The notes: generated by a model not told the origin, from the letters alone. A DNA stretch of 64,000 bases from Acidovorax sp. 69 (GCF_002797445.1 NZ_PGEP01000001.1:2728501-2792500), one strand, 5' to 3'; numbered from the stretch's first letter, positions 9,333-19,009 are shown. Program-made: numbers and translations.

Positions 9333-9524
9333 TTAAGCGCCGGTGGCGCCTGCAGGCTGCTCGGGAGTACCGGCATCGCCCATGGGCTGACCATCAGCGG
9401 GCTGGTCATCGCCCTGCGGATCGTCCGGCCTGCGCTGTGTTTTGGACCTCAGCTTCTCTTCCTTTTTTTTCTTTTTGGCGAGTTCGCGCTGGCGTTTTTC
9501 GTATCCGTAGTTGGGTGTTGCCAA
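9333..9524 (-). CDS. Small Lys-rich conserved hypothetical protein
   Basis: 63 residues: MATPNYGYEKRQRELAKKKK, then a run of charged residues and a Pro/Gly/Asp-rich tail. Short proteins with the start M(A)NPNYGFxKRQxELAKK are common in proteobacteria and carry no assigned function. Highly basic first half, acidic second half; probably disordered. It converges with tesA with a 15-bp gap. Confidence 0.65.
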   Translation of the reverse strand: MATPNYGYEKRQRELAKKKKKEEKLRSKTQRRPDDPQGDDQPADGQPMGDAGTPEQPAGATGA

Positions 9525-9573
9525 GGTAATTGCTTCCTGAAGTAGAGGCTCACTGTAACAGCATGGACTTTTT

Positions 9574-10431
9574 TCACGCGGCTGCGGGCGGCAACTGGGG
9601 TGGGGTTACTGATGCACGATACGCATGCCAACTGGCAAAGCCCAGCACCGGGCCTGCCAAAAGCAGCCCCACGCCCCAGAACCAGAGCGAAAGTGTCACG
9701 ATGGCAGTGATGAGCGCCCCCCAGAGCAGCATGACGAGGGTGTTCTCCAAAACCACCCGCATGCTGGTGATACCGGCGGTCAAAGCATCGGTGTCGCGAT
9801 CCAGAATCATGGGGATAGACACCACCGAGGTGGAGAACACCAGCGCCGCAAACACACCACCCACCACGGTGTACACGGCCACAAAACTCCAGTTTTGCGG
9901 GTTGAACACCGCCTGCAATACGCCGGTGGTCGATGGCATGCCGGTGTTGAAAAACACTGCAAACACCACCAGCGACGCGCGCCCCCAGAGCAACTCCAGC
10001 ACCACCAGCACCAGCACCAGCATGCCCATGCTGCCCATATGGCGGTCCCAGCAGGTGAGCGACTCGCTCAGCTCGGGTCGGAGCCCCGCCTCGCGCCTGC
10101 GGCTGGTGTCGTACAGCCCCATGGCCAAAAAGGGCCCCACCAGCAGACAGCCGCTGGCCAGAGACATCGTGTATTCGGGCCGCGTGCGGAAGACCCAGCC
10201 CAGCACCAACGCCATGCAGCAGAAACACACGCCATAGAACACCGAAATACCGGGGGCAGCGCGCACATCCTGCACCCCCCTGGCAAGCCACCGAAACGGA
10301 TCGGCGAGCGTCAGGCGCTGCAAGATGACCGGCTGGGCTGCCTGGGCATCCAGCGCGACACGCGGCGCTGGGTCAATGGGGTCAATGGGGTCAGGAACGG
10401 GATCAGCGGGATGGGTGGGCGTGGCGGTCAT
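9574..10431 (-). CDS. DUF2189-like integral membrane protein
   Basis: 285 residues. A Pro/Asp-rich cytoplasmic start of about 35 residues is followed by roughly six hydrophobic segments, including ISVFYGVCFCCMALVLGWVF and SLASGCLLVGPFLAMGLYDTSRR; that second segment is characteristic of DUF2189 (PF09955). An internal polar segment ESLTCWDRH separates the helices. The function of this family is unknown. No operon partner is evident; the metC-like gene lies upstream on the same strand. Confidence 0.75.
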   Translation of the reverse strand: MTATPTHPADPVPDPIDPIDPAPRVALDAQAAQPVILQRLTLADPFRWLARGVQDVRAAPGISVFYGVCFCCMALVLGWVFRTRPEYTMSLASGCLLVGPFLAMGLYDTSRRREAGLRPELSESLTCWDRHMGSMGMLVLVLVVLELLWGRASLVVFAVFFNTGMPSTTGVLQAVFNPQNWSFVAVYTVVGGVFAALVFSTSVVSIPMILDRDTDALTAGITSMRVVLENTLVMLLWGALITAIVTLSLWFWGVGLLLAGPVLGFASWHAYRASVTPPQLPPAAA

Positions 10432-10550
10432 GCAAACAGGCAGGCTGTGGGAGTTGGGCAGCGGGAAACCCGCGAACCCTCACCCTAAGCCAGGCCCTTG
10501 TCACGCGCCACTGAGGAAACTACCACCCCCGGTAAAAAAGAGAGAAAAGG

Positions 10551-11789
10551 CTACCCCGCCGGGAAGGCATGCTCCAGGGCCTGCCACAGATCCTGCCGCA
10601 GGTCTTCCACAGCCTCCAGGCCGATAGAAAACCGCACCAACGTGCCTGGTTTGAGGTGCGTGGGCGCGCGGCTGCGCATGCTGGCGATGTTGTAGGGCAC
10701 AACCAGGCTCATGGGGCCGCCCCAGCTGTAACCCAGCCGGAACAGGCGCAAGCCGTCGCAGAAAGCATCGACCTGCTGCTGCGTGTATCGGGCATCGATC
10801 ATCACGCTGAACAGGCCTGCCGCCAACCCCGGCCCGCCCCGCCCAGCGCCACATAGAGCCTTCCAGTGCGCGTGGCCGGGCGCGTCTTCCAGCGCGGGAT
10901 GCAATACCTGCGCAATGGCAGGCTGCAGCTGCAACCAACGCGCCAGACTGCGAGCGGCCTCGTCATGGGCGCGGTAGCGCAGGCCAATACTGGGCAGCGC
11001 GCGCAGCACGGCCTCTGCGTCGTTGGCCCCCACACCCAGGCCCAGGCGCATGTGGGTGAGCTTGATTTTCATGTGCAACCCGAGGTCGCGCGTGATGACA
11101 CTGCCCATGAGCACATCACCGCCACCACTGGGGTATTTGGTCAGCGCGTGGGCAGAAATATCCACACCAAGGCTGCCGTCCCCCGTCAGATCAAACGGTG
11201 CAAACGCCAGCCCAGCGCCCCAGGTGTTGTCCAGCGCGGTGATCACGCCGCGAGCGCGGCAGATGCGCACCTGCTCACACAGGTCCGGAAATTCCATGCT
11301 GACCGAACCTGGCGCCTCCAGCCACACCAGCCGGGTGGCGGGTGTGATGCGGGCCGCCAGGTCGGACAGGTCCAGGGGGTCATAGAACACATGGGAGATG
11401 CCAAACCGGGCCAGCTCGCCGTTGGCGAGGTCTTTGCCAGGGCCGTATGCGTTGTCCGGAATCAGTACCTCGTCGCCGGGTTTGAGCAGGGCCAACGACA
11501 CATTGGCGATAGCGGCCAGGCCGCTGGGTACCAATACGCACTGAAGACCACCCTCCAGGGTGCACAGGCGCTCTTCGAGGATGAAGGTGGTGGGCGTGCC
11601 GTGGAGGCCGTAGGTATAGCCGCTCTTGTCTTTCCATTCCCGCGAGCGCATGGCAGCCACGTTGGGGAAGATGACCGTCGAAGCCTTGAAGACGCCAGGC
11701 TGGGGCGCTAAAAAACCGGCGGGTGGAATGTAGTCGTGGTGGACGATGCGGGTTGCTGGATCGGTGTCATGGTCGTTCATGACAACCAT
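10551..11789 (-). CDS. metC: Cys/Met-metabolism PLP enzyme, cystathionine beta-lyase-like
   Basis: 412 residues of the gamma-family PLP-dependent fold. The PLP lysine is in SAHALTKYPSGGGDVLMG, the cofactor loop in LVPSGLAAIANVSLALL, and LDNTWGAG binds the ring nitrogen. The SxxxTKY context and YTYGLHGTPTT near residue 60 match the MetC (cystathionine beta-lyase) branch, which makes homocysteine. Starts at 11789 (MVVMNDHD) and 11780 (MNDHD) are both possible and neither has a good ribosome site. Related lyases cannot be excluded by eye. Confidence 0.82.
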   Translation of the reverse strand: MVVMNDHDTDPATRIVHHDYIPPAGFLAPQPGVFKASTVIFPNVAAMRSREWKDKSGYTYGLHGTPTTFILEERLCTLEGGLQCVLVPSGLAAIANVSLALLKPGDEVLIPDNAYGPGKDLANGELARFGISHVFYDPLDLSDLAARITPATRLVWLEAPGSVSMEFPDLCEQVRICRARGVITALDNTWGAGLAFAPFDLTGDGSLGVDISAHALTKYPSGGGDVLMGSVITRDLGLHMKIKLTHMRLGLGVGANDAEAVLRALPSIGLRYRAHDEAARSLARWLQLQPAIAQVLHPALEDAPGHAHWKALCGAGRGGPGLAAGLFSVMIDARYTQQQVDAFCDGLRLFRLGYSWGGPMSLVVPYNIASMRSRAPTHLKPGTLVRFSIGLEAVEDLRQDLWQALEHAFPAG

Positions 11790-11881
11790 GGTAGCGCGCC
11801 GCAAGGGGCGAACCCGCACGGCGCGTGGCCTGGAGGGATGCCGCAACAACGGCTCCGCTCCACGCACGCATCGGCGATTTT

Positions 11882-12373
11882 TTAGCTTGCGGTGACAACC
11901 AGCTGGTTGTTCACCGAGGTCACGCCCGTCACTGCCTTGGCAATGGTTTCTGCGCGCTCACGGGCCACGGTAGAGGGTGCGGGGCCATTCAGCGTGACCT
12001 TGCCATTCACGGTATCTACATTGATTTTGACGGCACTCAGATCAGGGTCTTTGGCCAGACCTGCACTGATCTGGGCGGTGATGGTTGCGTCGTCAATCAT
12101 GCCCTTGGCATTGTTGGCGGCCTGCTTGGCCGTGGTTTCAGCATTCGCTGCGCCCTGCTCCATCTTGGTTTCGGCGCTTTGCATAGCCCCTTCGGCCTTC
12201 ACGCGCGCATCGGCAGCAGCCTGCTCGGTCTTTTCTACGGCAGAGTCCAGACGCTGGCCCACCGTGGGCTCTTCCTTCTTGCCGCAGGCTGAGAGACCCA
12301 GGGCGAGTGCGCTCACAGCCAGAATGGTGGCAACCCGATGTGCGGGACGATCGATCATTTTCAGTGTGTTCAT
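11882..12373 (-). CDS. BON-domain lipoprotein
   Basis: 163 residues. A signal with the lipobox LGLSAC (Cys near residue 30) is followed by an Ala/Lys/Glu-rich helical segment with a heptad look (about 40-95) and a C-terminal BON domain (ITAQISAGLAKDPDLSAVKI ... VARERAETIAKAVTGVTSVN). BON lipoproteins are periplasmic and membrane-associated and are often envelope-stress induced. AAGGAG lies 7 bp before ATG 12373, which fixes the start. Confidence 0.85.
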   Translation of the reverse strand: MNTLKMIDRPAHRVATILAVSALALGLSACGKKEEPTVGQRLDSAVEKTEQAAADARVKAEGAMQSAETKMEQGAANAETTAKQAANNAKGMIDDATITAQISAGLAKDPDLSAVKINVDTVNGKVTLNGPAPSTVARERAETIAKAVTGVTSVNNQLVVTAS

Positions 12374-12525
12374 GCAGTGACTCCTTGCGAGTGAAACAGG
12401 GGTCCACTGTAGGCAGCCACACTCGGTCAACGGGTCGGACGCCACTGAAGTGCTTGTAGGACGGTATCACCAGTCAGTCCGCCAACGACGCGGCAAAACA
12501 GGCTGCCGCGCGCGACAATCACCCC

Positions 12526-14214
12526 ATGATGTCGTCTTCGCTGGCCCGCTGGCTTCCTTTTCTGAAATGGCCCCGCCCTGACCGCCACTTGCTCAAAGGG
12601 GAGTTCTGGGCAGGCATGACGGTGGGCCTCATGCTGGTGCCGCAGGGCGTGGCCTATGCCGCACTGGCCGGTATGCCGCTGGTGACCGGGATCTACGCTT
12701 CGCTGATCCCTGCACTGATCGCGGTGCTGTTCAGCTCGTCCACCCGGCTGGGCGTGGGGCCGACGGCGCTGACCAGTTTGTTGATTGGGGCGTCGCTCAC
12801 CGGTCTGGCCGAGCCAGGCAGCGCCCAATGGGTGGCTATGGCCGCATGGATGGCGCTGCTCTCGGGCTTGCTGCAGCTGGTCATGGGGTTGGCGCGATTT
12901 GGCTGGCTGCTCAACCTGGTCACGTCGCCGGTACTCAGCGGGTTCACGCAAGCAGCGGCACTGTTGATTCTGGGATCTCAACTGGGCGCCCTCACGGGCC
13001 TCAGAGCCGCCGACTGGGGTGCCTTGCTGTCCACGCCGTCACCGGGCCTGTTTGACCTGACGGCGGCGGCCTTTGGACTGGGCAGCCTGGCGCTGCTGAT
13101 GGTGGCACGCCGCTGGAGACCCAACTTCCCGGCCGCCATCATCATCGTAGGTGCGGCAGGCGCATTGAGTTGGGCGCTGAACTATGCCGACGCCGGAGGC
13201 GCCGTGGTGGGGTCGCTTCCTTCGGGCCTGCCGGCGCCCTATTGGCCCGGCGCCCTGCCCTGGTCAAGTTTCACGGCGCTGGTAATGCCCGTGCTGGTGG
13301 TCACCCTGGTGAGCTTTCTCGAAACAGCGTCCAGTGCCAAGGTAGAAAGCCAACGCTCCAGCGAACAGTGGAACGAAAACCAGGACCTGATTGGCCAGGG
13401 GCTCGCCAAGATCAGCAGCGGTCTGTGCGGCAGTTTTGCCACCAGCGCTTCGTTTTCGCGCTCTGCCATCAACCTCTATGCGGGCGCCAAGAGCGGCTGG
13501 GCCACGCTGTTTGCCATCGGCCTGGTGCTGGTAGTGTTGCTGTGGCTAACCCCGGCGCTCTATCACGTGCCGCAGTCGGTACTGGCCGCCGTGGTGGTCA
13601 CAGCGGTGACCAGCTTGATCAAGCCTGGCACGCTGTTGAGGCTGTGGCGGGTATCACGTGTCGAGGCGGTGATCGGAGGCATCACCTTCGCCCTGACCTT
13701 GGCAACGGCCCCACGCATGTACTGGGGCGTGCTGGTGGGGTTGCTGATCAACCTGAGCCACTTTCTGTACCAGCGCTTGCACCCCCGGATCATCGAAGTG
13801 GGGCTGCATCCAGACGGTAGCATGCGTGACCGCCACCTGTGGAGCCTGCCACCGCTGGCACCACGGCTTTTGGCACTGCGGATGGACGCCGAGCTGGACT
13901 TTGCCTCGGCAAGCGCACTGGAGCGACGGGTGACGGAGCACCTGGCGGAACACCCCGATGTCGTGCACCTGTGCCTGCTGGCCCAACCCATCAATCGCAT
14001 CGACGTGACCGGTGTGGAAACTTTTGCGCAGTTGCTGGCCCTGATGCAATCCAGAGGCGGAACGCTGCACCTGAGCGGCTTGAAGCTTCCCGCAGAGCAG
14101 GTGCTTCGGCAAGCGGGGCTCCTGGAGCCTTGTATTGGCTTGGCCATGTACCGAACCGACGCAGAAGCGTTGGTGGCGCTGCAGCAGCTCCCGGAACCCA
14201 TCGCAAGGGTTTGA
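12526..14214 (+). CDS. SulP-family anion transporter with STAS domain
   Basis: 562 residues. Membrane domain roughly 1-400 with the SulP signature LVPQGVAYAALAGMPLVTGIYAS near residue 40 and the conserved SFLETASSAKVES and SASFSRSAINLYAGA segments. A C-terminal STAS domain (about 450-550) begins LLALRMDAELDFASASALER. The family transports sulfate, bicarbonate or C4-dicarboxylates across the inner membrane; the substrate is not decided by sequence. Single gene, divergent from the BON lipoprotein. Confidence 0.9.
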   Translation: MMSSSLARWLPFLKWPRPDRHLLKGEFWAGMTVGLMLVPQGVAYAALAGMPLVTGIYASLIPALIAVLFSSSTRLGVGPTALTSLLIGASLTGLAEPGSAQWVAMAAWMALLSGLLQLVMGLARFGWLLNLVTSPVLSGFTQAAALLILGSQLGALTGLRAADWGALLSTPSPGLFDLTAAAFGLGSLALLMVARRWRPNFPAAIIIVGAAGALSWALNYADAGGAVVGSLPSGLPAPYWPGALPWSSFTALVMPVLVVTLVSFLETASSAKVESQRSSEQWNENQDLIGQGLAKISSGLCGSFATSASFSRSAINLYAGAKSGWATLFAIGLVLVVLLWLTPALYHVPQSVLAAVVVTAVTSLIKPGTLLRLWRVSRVEAVIGGITFALTLATAPRMYWGVLVGLLINLSHFLYQRLHPRIIEVGLHPDGSMRDRHLWSLPPLAPRLLALRMDAELDFASASALERRVTEHLAEHPDVVHLCLLAQPINRIDVTGVETFAQLLALMQSRGGTLHLSGLKLPAEQVLRQAGLLEPCIGLAMYRTDAEALVALQQLPEPIARV

Positions 14215-14298
14215 TGACGAGGGTTAGTCCACGCCATGGGCGGGCCTTCTTCTTGCTGACGCACTGGTACACTCCCTGAACTCTTTTTTGCTCCATTT

Positions 14299-15072
14299 GT
14301 GTCTGACTCTGCGGCCTCTCATCTTGTAGATCTGCGCGAACTTCGCCTGGATACTGCGCACTCGCTGGTGGTTCAGGCCGGCGGCAGTGAAGCAGCATTG
14401 CACCGCGAGGTTCCCTCGCGCTACTTGCAGGGCCTGATTGACGGCCTGTGCGAGCTGTCCCTCAAAGACCCCCTCACCGGCCTGGCCAACCGCAGGCATT
14501 TCCGCGCGGTGCTGGAGCGTGAAATCGACCGTGTGACACGTTCGGGTGAAGCCGCCTTGCTACTCATGCTCGACATCGATCACTTCAAAAAAGTGAACGA
14601 CACGCATGGCCATCTGGCTGGCGATGTGGTGTTGCAGGCCGTAGCACGCACGCTCAGTGCCTGCGTGCGCCCCATGGACACCCTGGCACGTTATGGCGGC
14701 GAAGAGTTTGCCGTGGTGCTACCCGCCTGCCAGGCCGCTTTTGGGCGCGTAGTGGCCGAGCGCATACGTCGGGCTGTGGCCAACACGCCCATCCAGATAT
14801 CCCCCTCGGTGGAGCTGAATGTCACGATCAGCATTGGCGGCGCCTTTGCCATGCAGTGGATCCGATCAACCACACTGCTGTGGACCGACCGCGCCGATCA
14901 CCAGCTCTATCAGGCCAAATCGTCAGGCCGCAACTGCGTCAGCATTGAGGAGCAACCCGACAGCACCGTCAGTGCCGAAGAGAAAAGCCTGTTGTTTGGC
15001 CCGCTCTACACCCCCTCGGGTTGGGGCGACCTGCCCCCGCTGGACCCCAACCCAACAGGCAGCGCCTACTGA
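14299..15072 (+). CDS. Diguanylate cyclase (GGDEF domain)
   Basis: 257 residues from a GTG start. The short N-terminal segment (about 1-55) has no recognised sensor domain. The GGDEF domain runs from DPLTGLANRRHF to about residue 225, with active-site GGEEF at 133-137 and an inhibitory I-site RPMD five residues before it. It should make c-di-GMP and be feedback-inhibited. A MinD-like ATPase gene starts 7 bp downstream, so the two are probably one operon. Input signals are not evident. Confidence 0.88.
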   Translation: MSDSAASHLVDLRELRLDTAHSLVVQAGGSEAALHREVPSRYLQGLIDGLCELSLKDPLTGLANRRHFRAVLEREIDRVTRSGEAALLLMLDIDHFKKVNDTHGHLAGDVVLQAVARTLSACVRPMDTLARYGGEEFAVVLPACQAAFGRVVAERIRRAVANTPIQISPSVELNVTISIGGAFAMQWIRSTTLLWTDRADHQLYQAKSSGRNCVSIEEQPDSTVSAEEKSLLFGPLYTPSGWGDLPPLDPNPTGSAY

Positions 15073-15079
15073 AAGTTAG

Positions 15080-15937
15080 ATGATGAGCGACGCGCTGTCC
15101 CCCCAACCCACTTCGCCCGCAGTTCCTGCGGGCCCCGCCACCCCTCCAGCACCAGCCGCGCAAGGCGCCCGCATCATTGCGGTCACCAGCGGCAAAGGCG
15201 GGGTGGGAAAAACCTTTGTATCGGCCAATCTGGCTGCGGCACTCACCCGCCGCGGGCAGCGGGTGCTGGTGCTGGATGCCGACCTGGGCCTGGCCAATCT
15301 GGATGTGGTGCTGAACCTGCACCCCAAGATCACCCTGCACGATGTGTTCACGGGCAAAGCCGCACTGGACGATGCCGTCATCGCCGCCCCCGGTGGTTTT
15401 GATGTGCTGCTGGCGGGCTCCGGCATGGTGGAGTATTCGCGCCTGACACCCGAGGTACGCAACCAGTTTCTGAGCGTGATTCAGGCACTGACTCCACGCT
15501 ACGACGTGGTGCTGCTCGACACCGGCGCCGGCATTTCTGATGTGGTGCTGTTTTCTGTGTCGCTGGCATCAGAAGTCCTGATCGTGGCCACGCCCGAGCC
15601 CACGTCGCTGACCGACGCCTACGCCGCCATAAAGGTGCTGGCCATGCAGCAAAAACGCCAGCATGTGCGCATGGTCATCAACCAGGCGGCACGCCCGGGC
15701 GATGGCCGCGCCATCACCAGCCAGTTGCAGCAGGTGCTGGACCGCTTTGTCAGCACCGATTCAGGCCGCCCTATGCGGCTGATCCACATGGGTGACATTC
15801 CGGCCGACCCCTCCGTGCGCGATGCGGTGATGCGCCGCCAACTTTTGCTGCTGCAAACCCCAGGTTGCCCTGCTGCGCTGGCGATTGCCCAGCTGGCCAA
15901 CAAGATAGAAACCACACTGCTGTCGCCAGCAGCGTAA
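15080..15937 (+). CDS. MinD/FlhG-like P-loop ATPase
   Basis: 285 residues. After a Pro/Ala-rich leader of about 28 residues, the deviant Walker A GKGGVGKT sits at 38-45 (VTSGKGGVGKT), followed by VLDADLGLANLDVVL and the switch region VLLDTGAGISDVVLF. This is the MinD/FlhG branch of the ParA superfamily: dimerising, membrane or pole-associated ATPases. No flagellar or cell-division genes are nearby. It follows a diguanylate cyclase by 7 bp, which suggests localisation or motility control linked to c-di-GMP (inference). Confidence 0.82.
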   Translation: MMSDALSPQPTSPAVPAGPATPPAPAAQGARIIAVTSGKGGVGKTFVSANLAAALTRRGQRVLVLDADLGLANLDVVLNLHPKITLHDVFTGKAALDDAVIAAPGGFDVLLAGSGMVEYSRLTPEVRNQFLSVIQALTPRYDVVLLDTGAGISDVVLFSVSLASEVLIVATPEPTSLTDAYAAIKVLAMQQKRQHVRMVINQAARPGDGRAITSQLQQVLDRFVSTDSGRPMRLIHMGDIPADPSVRDAVMRRQLLLLQTPGCPAALAIAQLANKIETTLLSPAA

Positions 15938-16027
15938 CAATGCCCGCAAGCCCCGATAGGCCCATGGGCCTTCGGCGGCGCAGGTGATTCACAAGCCCAT
16001 GACCGGGCCCTTGTTCGTCAAATAGCC

Positions 16028-16795
16028 GTGAACCACAACGTCCTCAACATCTCCTGCTACAAGTTCGTGCCCCTGCCCGATGCCGCAGCATTGCGCGAGT
16101 TGCTGCAGGCGCGGGCCACTGCCGCCGAACTCAAAGGCACCATCCTGCTGGCCGAGGAAGGCATCAACTTCTTTCTGGCAGGCCCGGCCACTGCGGTGCG
16201 CGGCTTTGTAGAGGCACTACGCAACGATGCACGGTTTGCCGATCTGGAGCCCAAGGAGAGCTGGTCGGACACCCTTCCGTTTCGCAAGATGCTGGCCAAG
16301 GTCAAGCGCGAGATCATCCGCATGGACCACCCCACCATCCAGCCCGCCCAAGGCCGCGCCCCCTCGGTGGACCCCGCCACGCTGCACCGCTGGCTGGCCC
16401 AGGGGCATGACGATGATGGCCGCGAGGTGGTGACACTGGACACCCGCAACGCTTTTGAAGTGGATGCAGGCACCTTCGACAATGCCATCGACTGGCGTAT
16501 CGACAAATTCACCGAGTTTCCACCCGCACTGCGGGCCCACAAAGGGGAGCTGCAGGACAAGACCGTGGTGAGTTTTTGCACCGGAGGTATCCGCTGCGAA
16601 AAAGCCGCCATCCTCATGCGCGAAGAAGGCCTTTCGCATGTTTACCAACTGGAGGGTGGCATCCTGAAATACTTTGAGCTGACGGATGGCGCGCACTACC
16701 ACGGAGGATGTTTTGTGTTCGACGAACGCCGGGTGCTGGACACCGGGCTTGCTACCGACACCCTCACAGCTAGCGGCGAATTTGCTATCAAATAA
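16028..16795 (+). CDS. trhO: tRNA uridine(34) hydroxylase TrhO (UPF0176 rhodanese)
   Basis: 255 residues from a GTG start. An N-terminal acylphosphatase-like domain ([26 protein letters not shown]) is followed by a rhodanese domain with catalytic Cys in [12 protein letters not shown] and the C-terminal segment [12 protein letters not shown]. TrhO proteins hydroxylate U34 of certain tRNAs. The last five or so codons (EFAIK plus stop) are supplied by palindromic repeat R4, so the natural C terminus may have been altered by the repeat. Confidence 0.88.
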   Translation: MNHNVLNISCYKFVPLPDAAALRELLQARATAAELKGTILLAEEGINFFLAGPATAVRGFVEALRNDARFADLEPKESWSDTLPFRKMLAKVKREIIRMDHPTIQPAQGRAPSVDPATLHRWLAQGHDDDGREVVTLDTRNAFEVDAGTFDNAIDWRIDKFTEFPPALRAHKGELQDKTVVSFCTGGIRCEKAAILMREEGLSHVYQLEGGILKYFELTDGAHYHGGCFVFDERRVLDTGLATDTLTASGEFAIK

Positions 16796-16850
16796 TGAGC
16801 ATCCAGCGCTTTAAGCACCTGCGCTACAGCCCATTTTGACTCAAAAAATC
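16779..16850 (+). repeat. Palindromic AT-rich repeat, copy R4
   Basis: Begins AATTTGCTATCAAATAATGA, has CCAGCGCTTTAAGCACCTGCG and ends with CCATTTTGACTCAAAAAAT. It lies between the convergent trhO and pirin genes, supplying the trhO stop codon and touching the pirin stop codon. Confidence 0.75.
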
Positions 16851-17733
16851 ACCCTTTGAACCGGTGTTCCGGCAGGGGAATCCACTCCACCTCGCCCGGC
16901 ACCTGCCCCATGGCCTGGGCATCCCAGTCTGTCGCGGCTTGCACGATACGGTCCTTGCGGCTGGAGACAAAGTTCCACCACATGTGGCGCGGTGCATCCA
17001 GCGCGTCGCCACCAATCACCATCAACTGCACCGCGCTGTCACCCGCAGCAAGCTGTGTGACCTGCCCCGGCTCGACCACCGCCAGTAGCTGCGCAGCCAC
17101 CGTGTCCCCGTTGAGCACTACAGGGGCATCCACGGGGTAAACCGCCATCTCCGGTACCAGTGCGGGGATCTCCAGCGTGGCGCCCGCAGGCAACTGCACG
17201 TCCAAGTACAGAGTGCGCGAATAGGTGGCGACAGGGGAGGTCTGCCCAAAGGCGTCCCCAATCAGCACCCGCACAGTGGCCTCTCCCACCTGCACCTGCG
17301 GGATGGCAGCAGAGGGTGTGTGCACGAACGAAGGATCGGCCTCTTCATGGGCCAGCGGCAGCGCGGCCCACAGCTGGATGCCATGGTTCACATAGGACTG
17401 GTTGGCGAGATTCTGCGGGCGGCGCTCGGAATGCACGATGCCGCGTCCCGCCGTCATCCAGTTGATGGCGCCGGGCTCGATCTGCTGCACATAACCCAGG
17501 CTGTCGCGGTGCATGATGGCGCCGGAGAACAAGTAGGTCACGGTGGCCAGGCCAATGTGGGGATGGGGTCGCACATCGTGGCCTGCGTCGGGCTCTACCG
17601 TCACCGGACCAAAGTGATCAAAAAACAGGAAAGGCCCCACGGACTGGCGCTGCACCGCGGGCAACAGGCGCCGCACCGTGAACCCACCGCCCAGATCCTT
17701 GGCGTGGCCTGACAGACGCAGAGGTGCGCTCAT
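16849..17733 (-). CDS. Pirin family protein
   Basis: 294 residues, bicupin fold. Pirin hallmarks: FLFFDHFGPV near residue 35, metal ligands in RPHPHIGLATVTYLFSG and HSERRP after INWMTAGRGI. Pirins bind iron and act as quercetinases or redox-sensitive cofactors. GGGAG lies 7 bp before ATG 17733, which fixes the start and rejects a longer upstream reading. A flavodoxin gene and a DoxX gene lie upstream on the same strand. Confidence 0.88.
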   Translation of the reverse strand: MSAPLRLSGHAKDLGGGFTVRRLLPAVQRQSVGPFLFFDHFGPVTVEPDAGHDVRPHPHIGLATVTYLFSGAIMHRDSLGYVQQIEPGAINWMTAGRGIVHSERRPQNLANQSYVNHGIQLWAALPLAHEEADPSFVHTPSAAIPQVQVGEATVRVLIGDAFGQTSPVATYSRTLYLDVQLPAGATLEIPALVPEMAVYPVDAPVVLNGDTVAAQLLAVVEPGQVTQLAAGDSAVQLMVIGGDALDAPRHMWWNFVSSRKDRIVQAATDWDAQAMGQVPGEVEWIPLPEHRFKG

Positions 17734-17840
17734 GACAACACTCCCATAAAGTCCCTGGCGAAGGCAAAGGCAAGGCAAAAGCGGTGATTCATCGGGCGAC
17801 TCCTTGAAGGCTGGGCAACAACGTCGCCAGCCTACCAGCT

Positions 17841-18395
17841 TCAGCTGCCCAACTTGGCAGCCATGGCCGCAACGCGCTGGCCGAACTGCTTGCCGGTTTC
17901 CAGATCGCCAGGGAACATCTCGGCGGCCGAGGCATCCGATGGCGATTGCGACATGGCGCCGCTGAAGGAGCCGATCCAGTTCACATCGTTGCGTGTGGCG
18001 GCCTTGGAGTTGGCAGGCATCATGCCGTTGCCCACCCACACGCCGCCATGCTGCATGGCCAGGTGGAACAGATAGTCCAGCGTGATTTGCTTGTCGCCAT
18101 TGGTGCTGGCGCTGTTGGTGAAGCCTGCGAACAGCTTGTTTTTCCAAGCCTGGCTGAACCAGGGCTTGGACGACGCGTCGGCAAACTTCTTGAACTGCCA
18201 GCTCGGGCCCGCCATGTAGGTGGGTGTGCCGAAGATGATGGCACTGGCGCCCGCCAGGGTTTCCCAGCCGCCTTCGGGAAGATTGCCCTCGGCATCAATA
18301 GCGATCAACTGGGCGCCAGCGCCCTCGGCCACGGCCTGCGCCAGACGCTGCGTATGACCGTAACCCGAGTGGTAAACAACTGCAATGTGTGCCAT
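17841..18395 (-). CDS. Flavodoxin-family / WrbA-like NAD(P)H:quinone oxidoreductase
   Basis: 184 residues. The FMN phosphate loop VVYHSGYGHTQRLAQAVAEG is at the N terminus, FGTPTYMAGPSWQFKKF is the second FMN-contact loop, and WKNKLFAGFTNS and GVWVGNGMMP follow as in WrbA/flavodoxin-like quinone reductases. AGGAG upstream of ATG 18395 supports the start. It lies between two pirin genes and a DoxX gene, all minus strand; such sets usually act on quinones or other electrophiles. Confidence 0.85.
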   Translation of the reverse strand: MAHIAVVYHSGYGHTQRLAQAVAEGAGAQLIAIDAEGNLPEGGWETLAGASAIIFGTPTYMAGPSWQFKKFADASSKPWFSQAWKNKLFAGFTNSASTNGDKQITLDYLFHLAMQHGGVWVGNGMMPANSKAATRNDVNWIGSFSGAMSQSPSDASAAEMFPGDLETGKQFGQRVAAMAAKLGS

Positions 18396-18548
18396 GAGAA
18401 AACTCCTGAGGGATGGATAAAACCAAGGGACCGAGGGAACAAAGAACCCACCGAAGGGCCACAGTGAAGCGGCGATTGCCTGCTGCGCGCGCGCAGCGCG
18501 CTAAATGGCAGTCTGCGCCCCACTATAGAGAGAGATCAACAACCTGTC

Positions 18549-18962
18549 TCAGCGGGCCGACTGGCGCGCATCCAGACTCCAGGCACCAGCGCCGAAGGCC
18601 GCCAGGGCCAGCAGGCCGCCCGTCACGCCCACGTTCTTGAAGAACATCAGCTGCTGCATCATTTGCTTGTCGACCGGCAGGCTCCAGTAGGCGTGAAAGA
18701 AGAAGCTCGCCACCAGCGTGAAGAACGCCAACGCCAGGGCTGCAAAGCGCGTACCCAAGCCAAAAATAAGGGCCAGACCGCCCAGCACTTCGACGGCTGC
18801 TGCGATGGCGGCTGCCACGGTGGGCATGGGCAGCCCGACCGAGCTGATGTAGCCGACAGTGCCAGCGAAGCCGGTCAGTTTGCCGATACCGGCGGGCAGG
18901 AACAGTGCAGCCAGCAGCAGCCGGGATGCCAAAGCTAAAGGATTTTGCAGGGATGTGAACAT
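18549..18962 (-). CDS. DoxX family membrane protein (YqjF-like)
   Basis: 137 residues with four hydrophobic helices. DoxX features: LLLAALFLPAGIGKLTGF at the N terminus, EVLGGLALIFGLGTRFAAL and the C-terminal MFFKNVGVTGGLLALAAF. AGGAG about 8 bp before ATG 18962. DoxX proteins such as E. coli YqjF are induced by quinone-like breakdown products under the LysR regulator YhaJ; the neighbouring LysR and pirin genes make the same link plausible here. Confidence 0.85.
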   Translation of the reverse strand: MFTSLQNPLALASRLLLAALFLPAGIGKLTGFAGTVGYISSVGLPMPTVAAAIAAAVEVLGGLALIFGLGTRFAALALAFFTLVASFFFHAYWSLPVDKQMMQQLMFFKNVGVTGGLLALAAFGAGAWSLDARQSAR

Positions 18963-19009
18963 GGTGAGTAACTCCTGAGTGATGGGGGGTTGAAAAACAA
19001 AGTCGAACG

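Noticed and set aside
18482..18497. 16-bp perfect palindrome GCTGCGCGCGCGCAGC between the flavodoxin and DoxX genes
   Set aside because: A simple GC alternation in GC-rich DNA; such palindromes arise easily and no second copy is seen.
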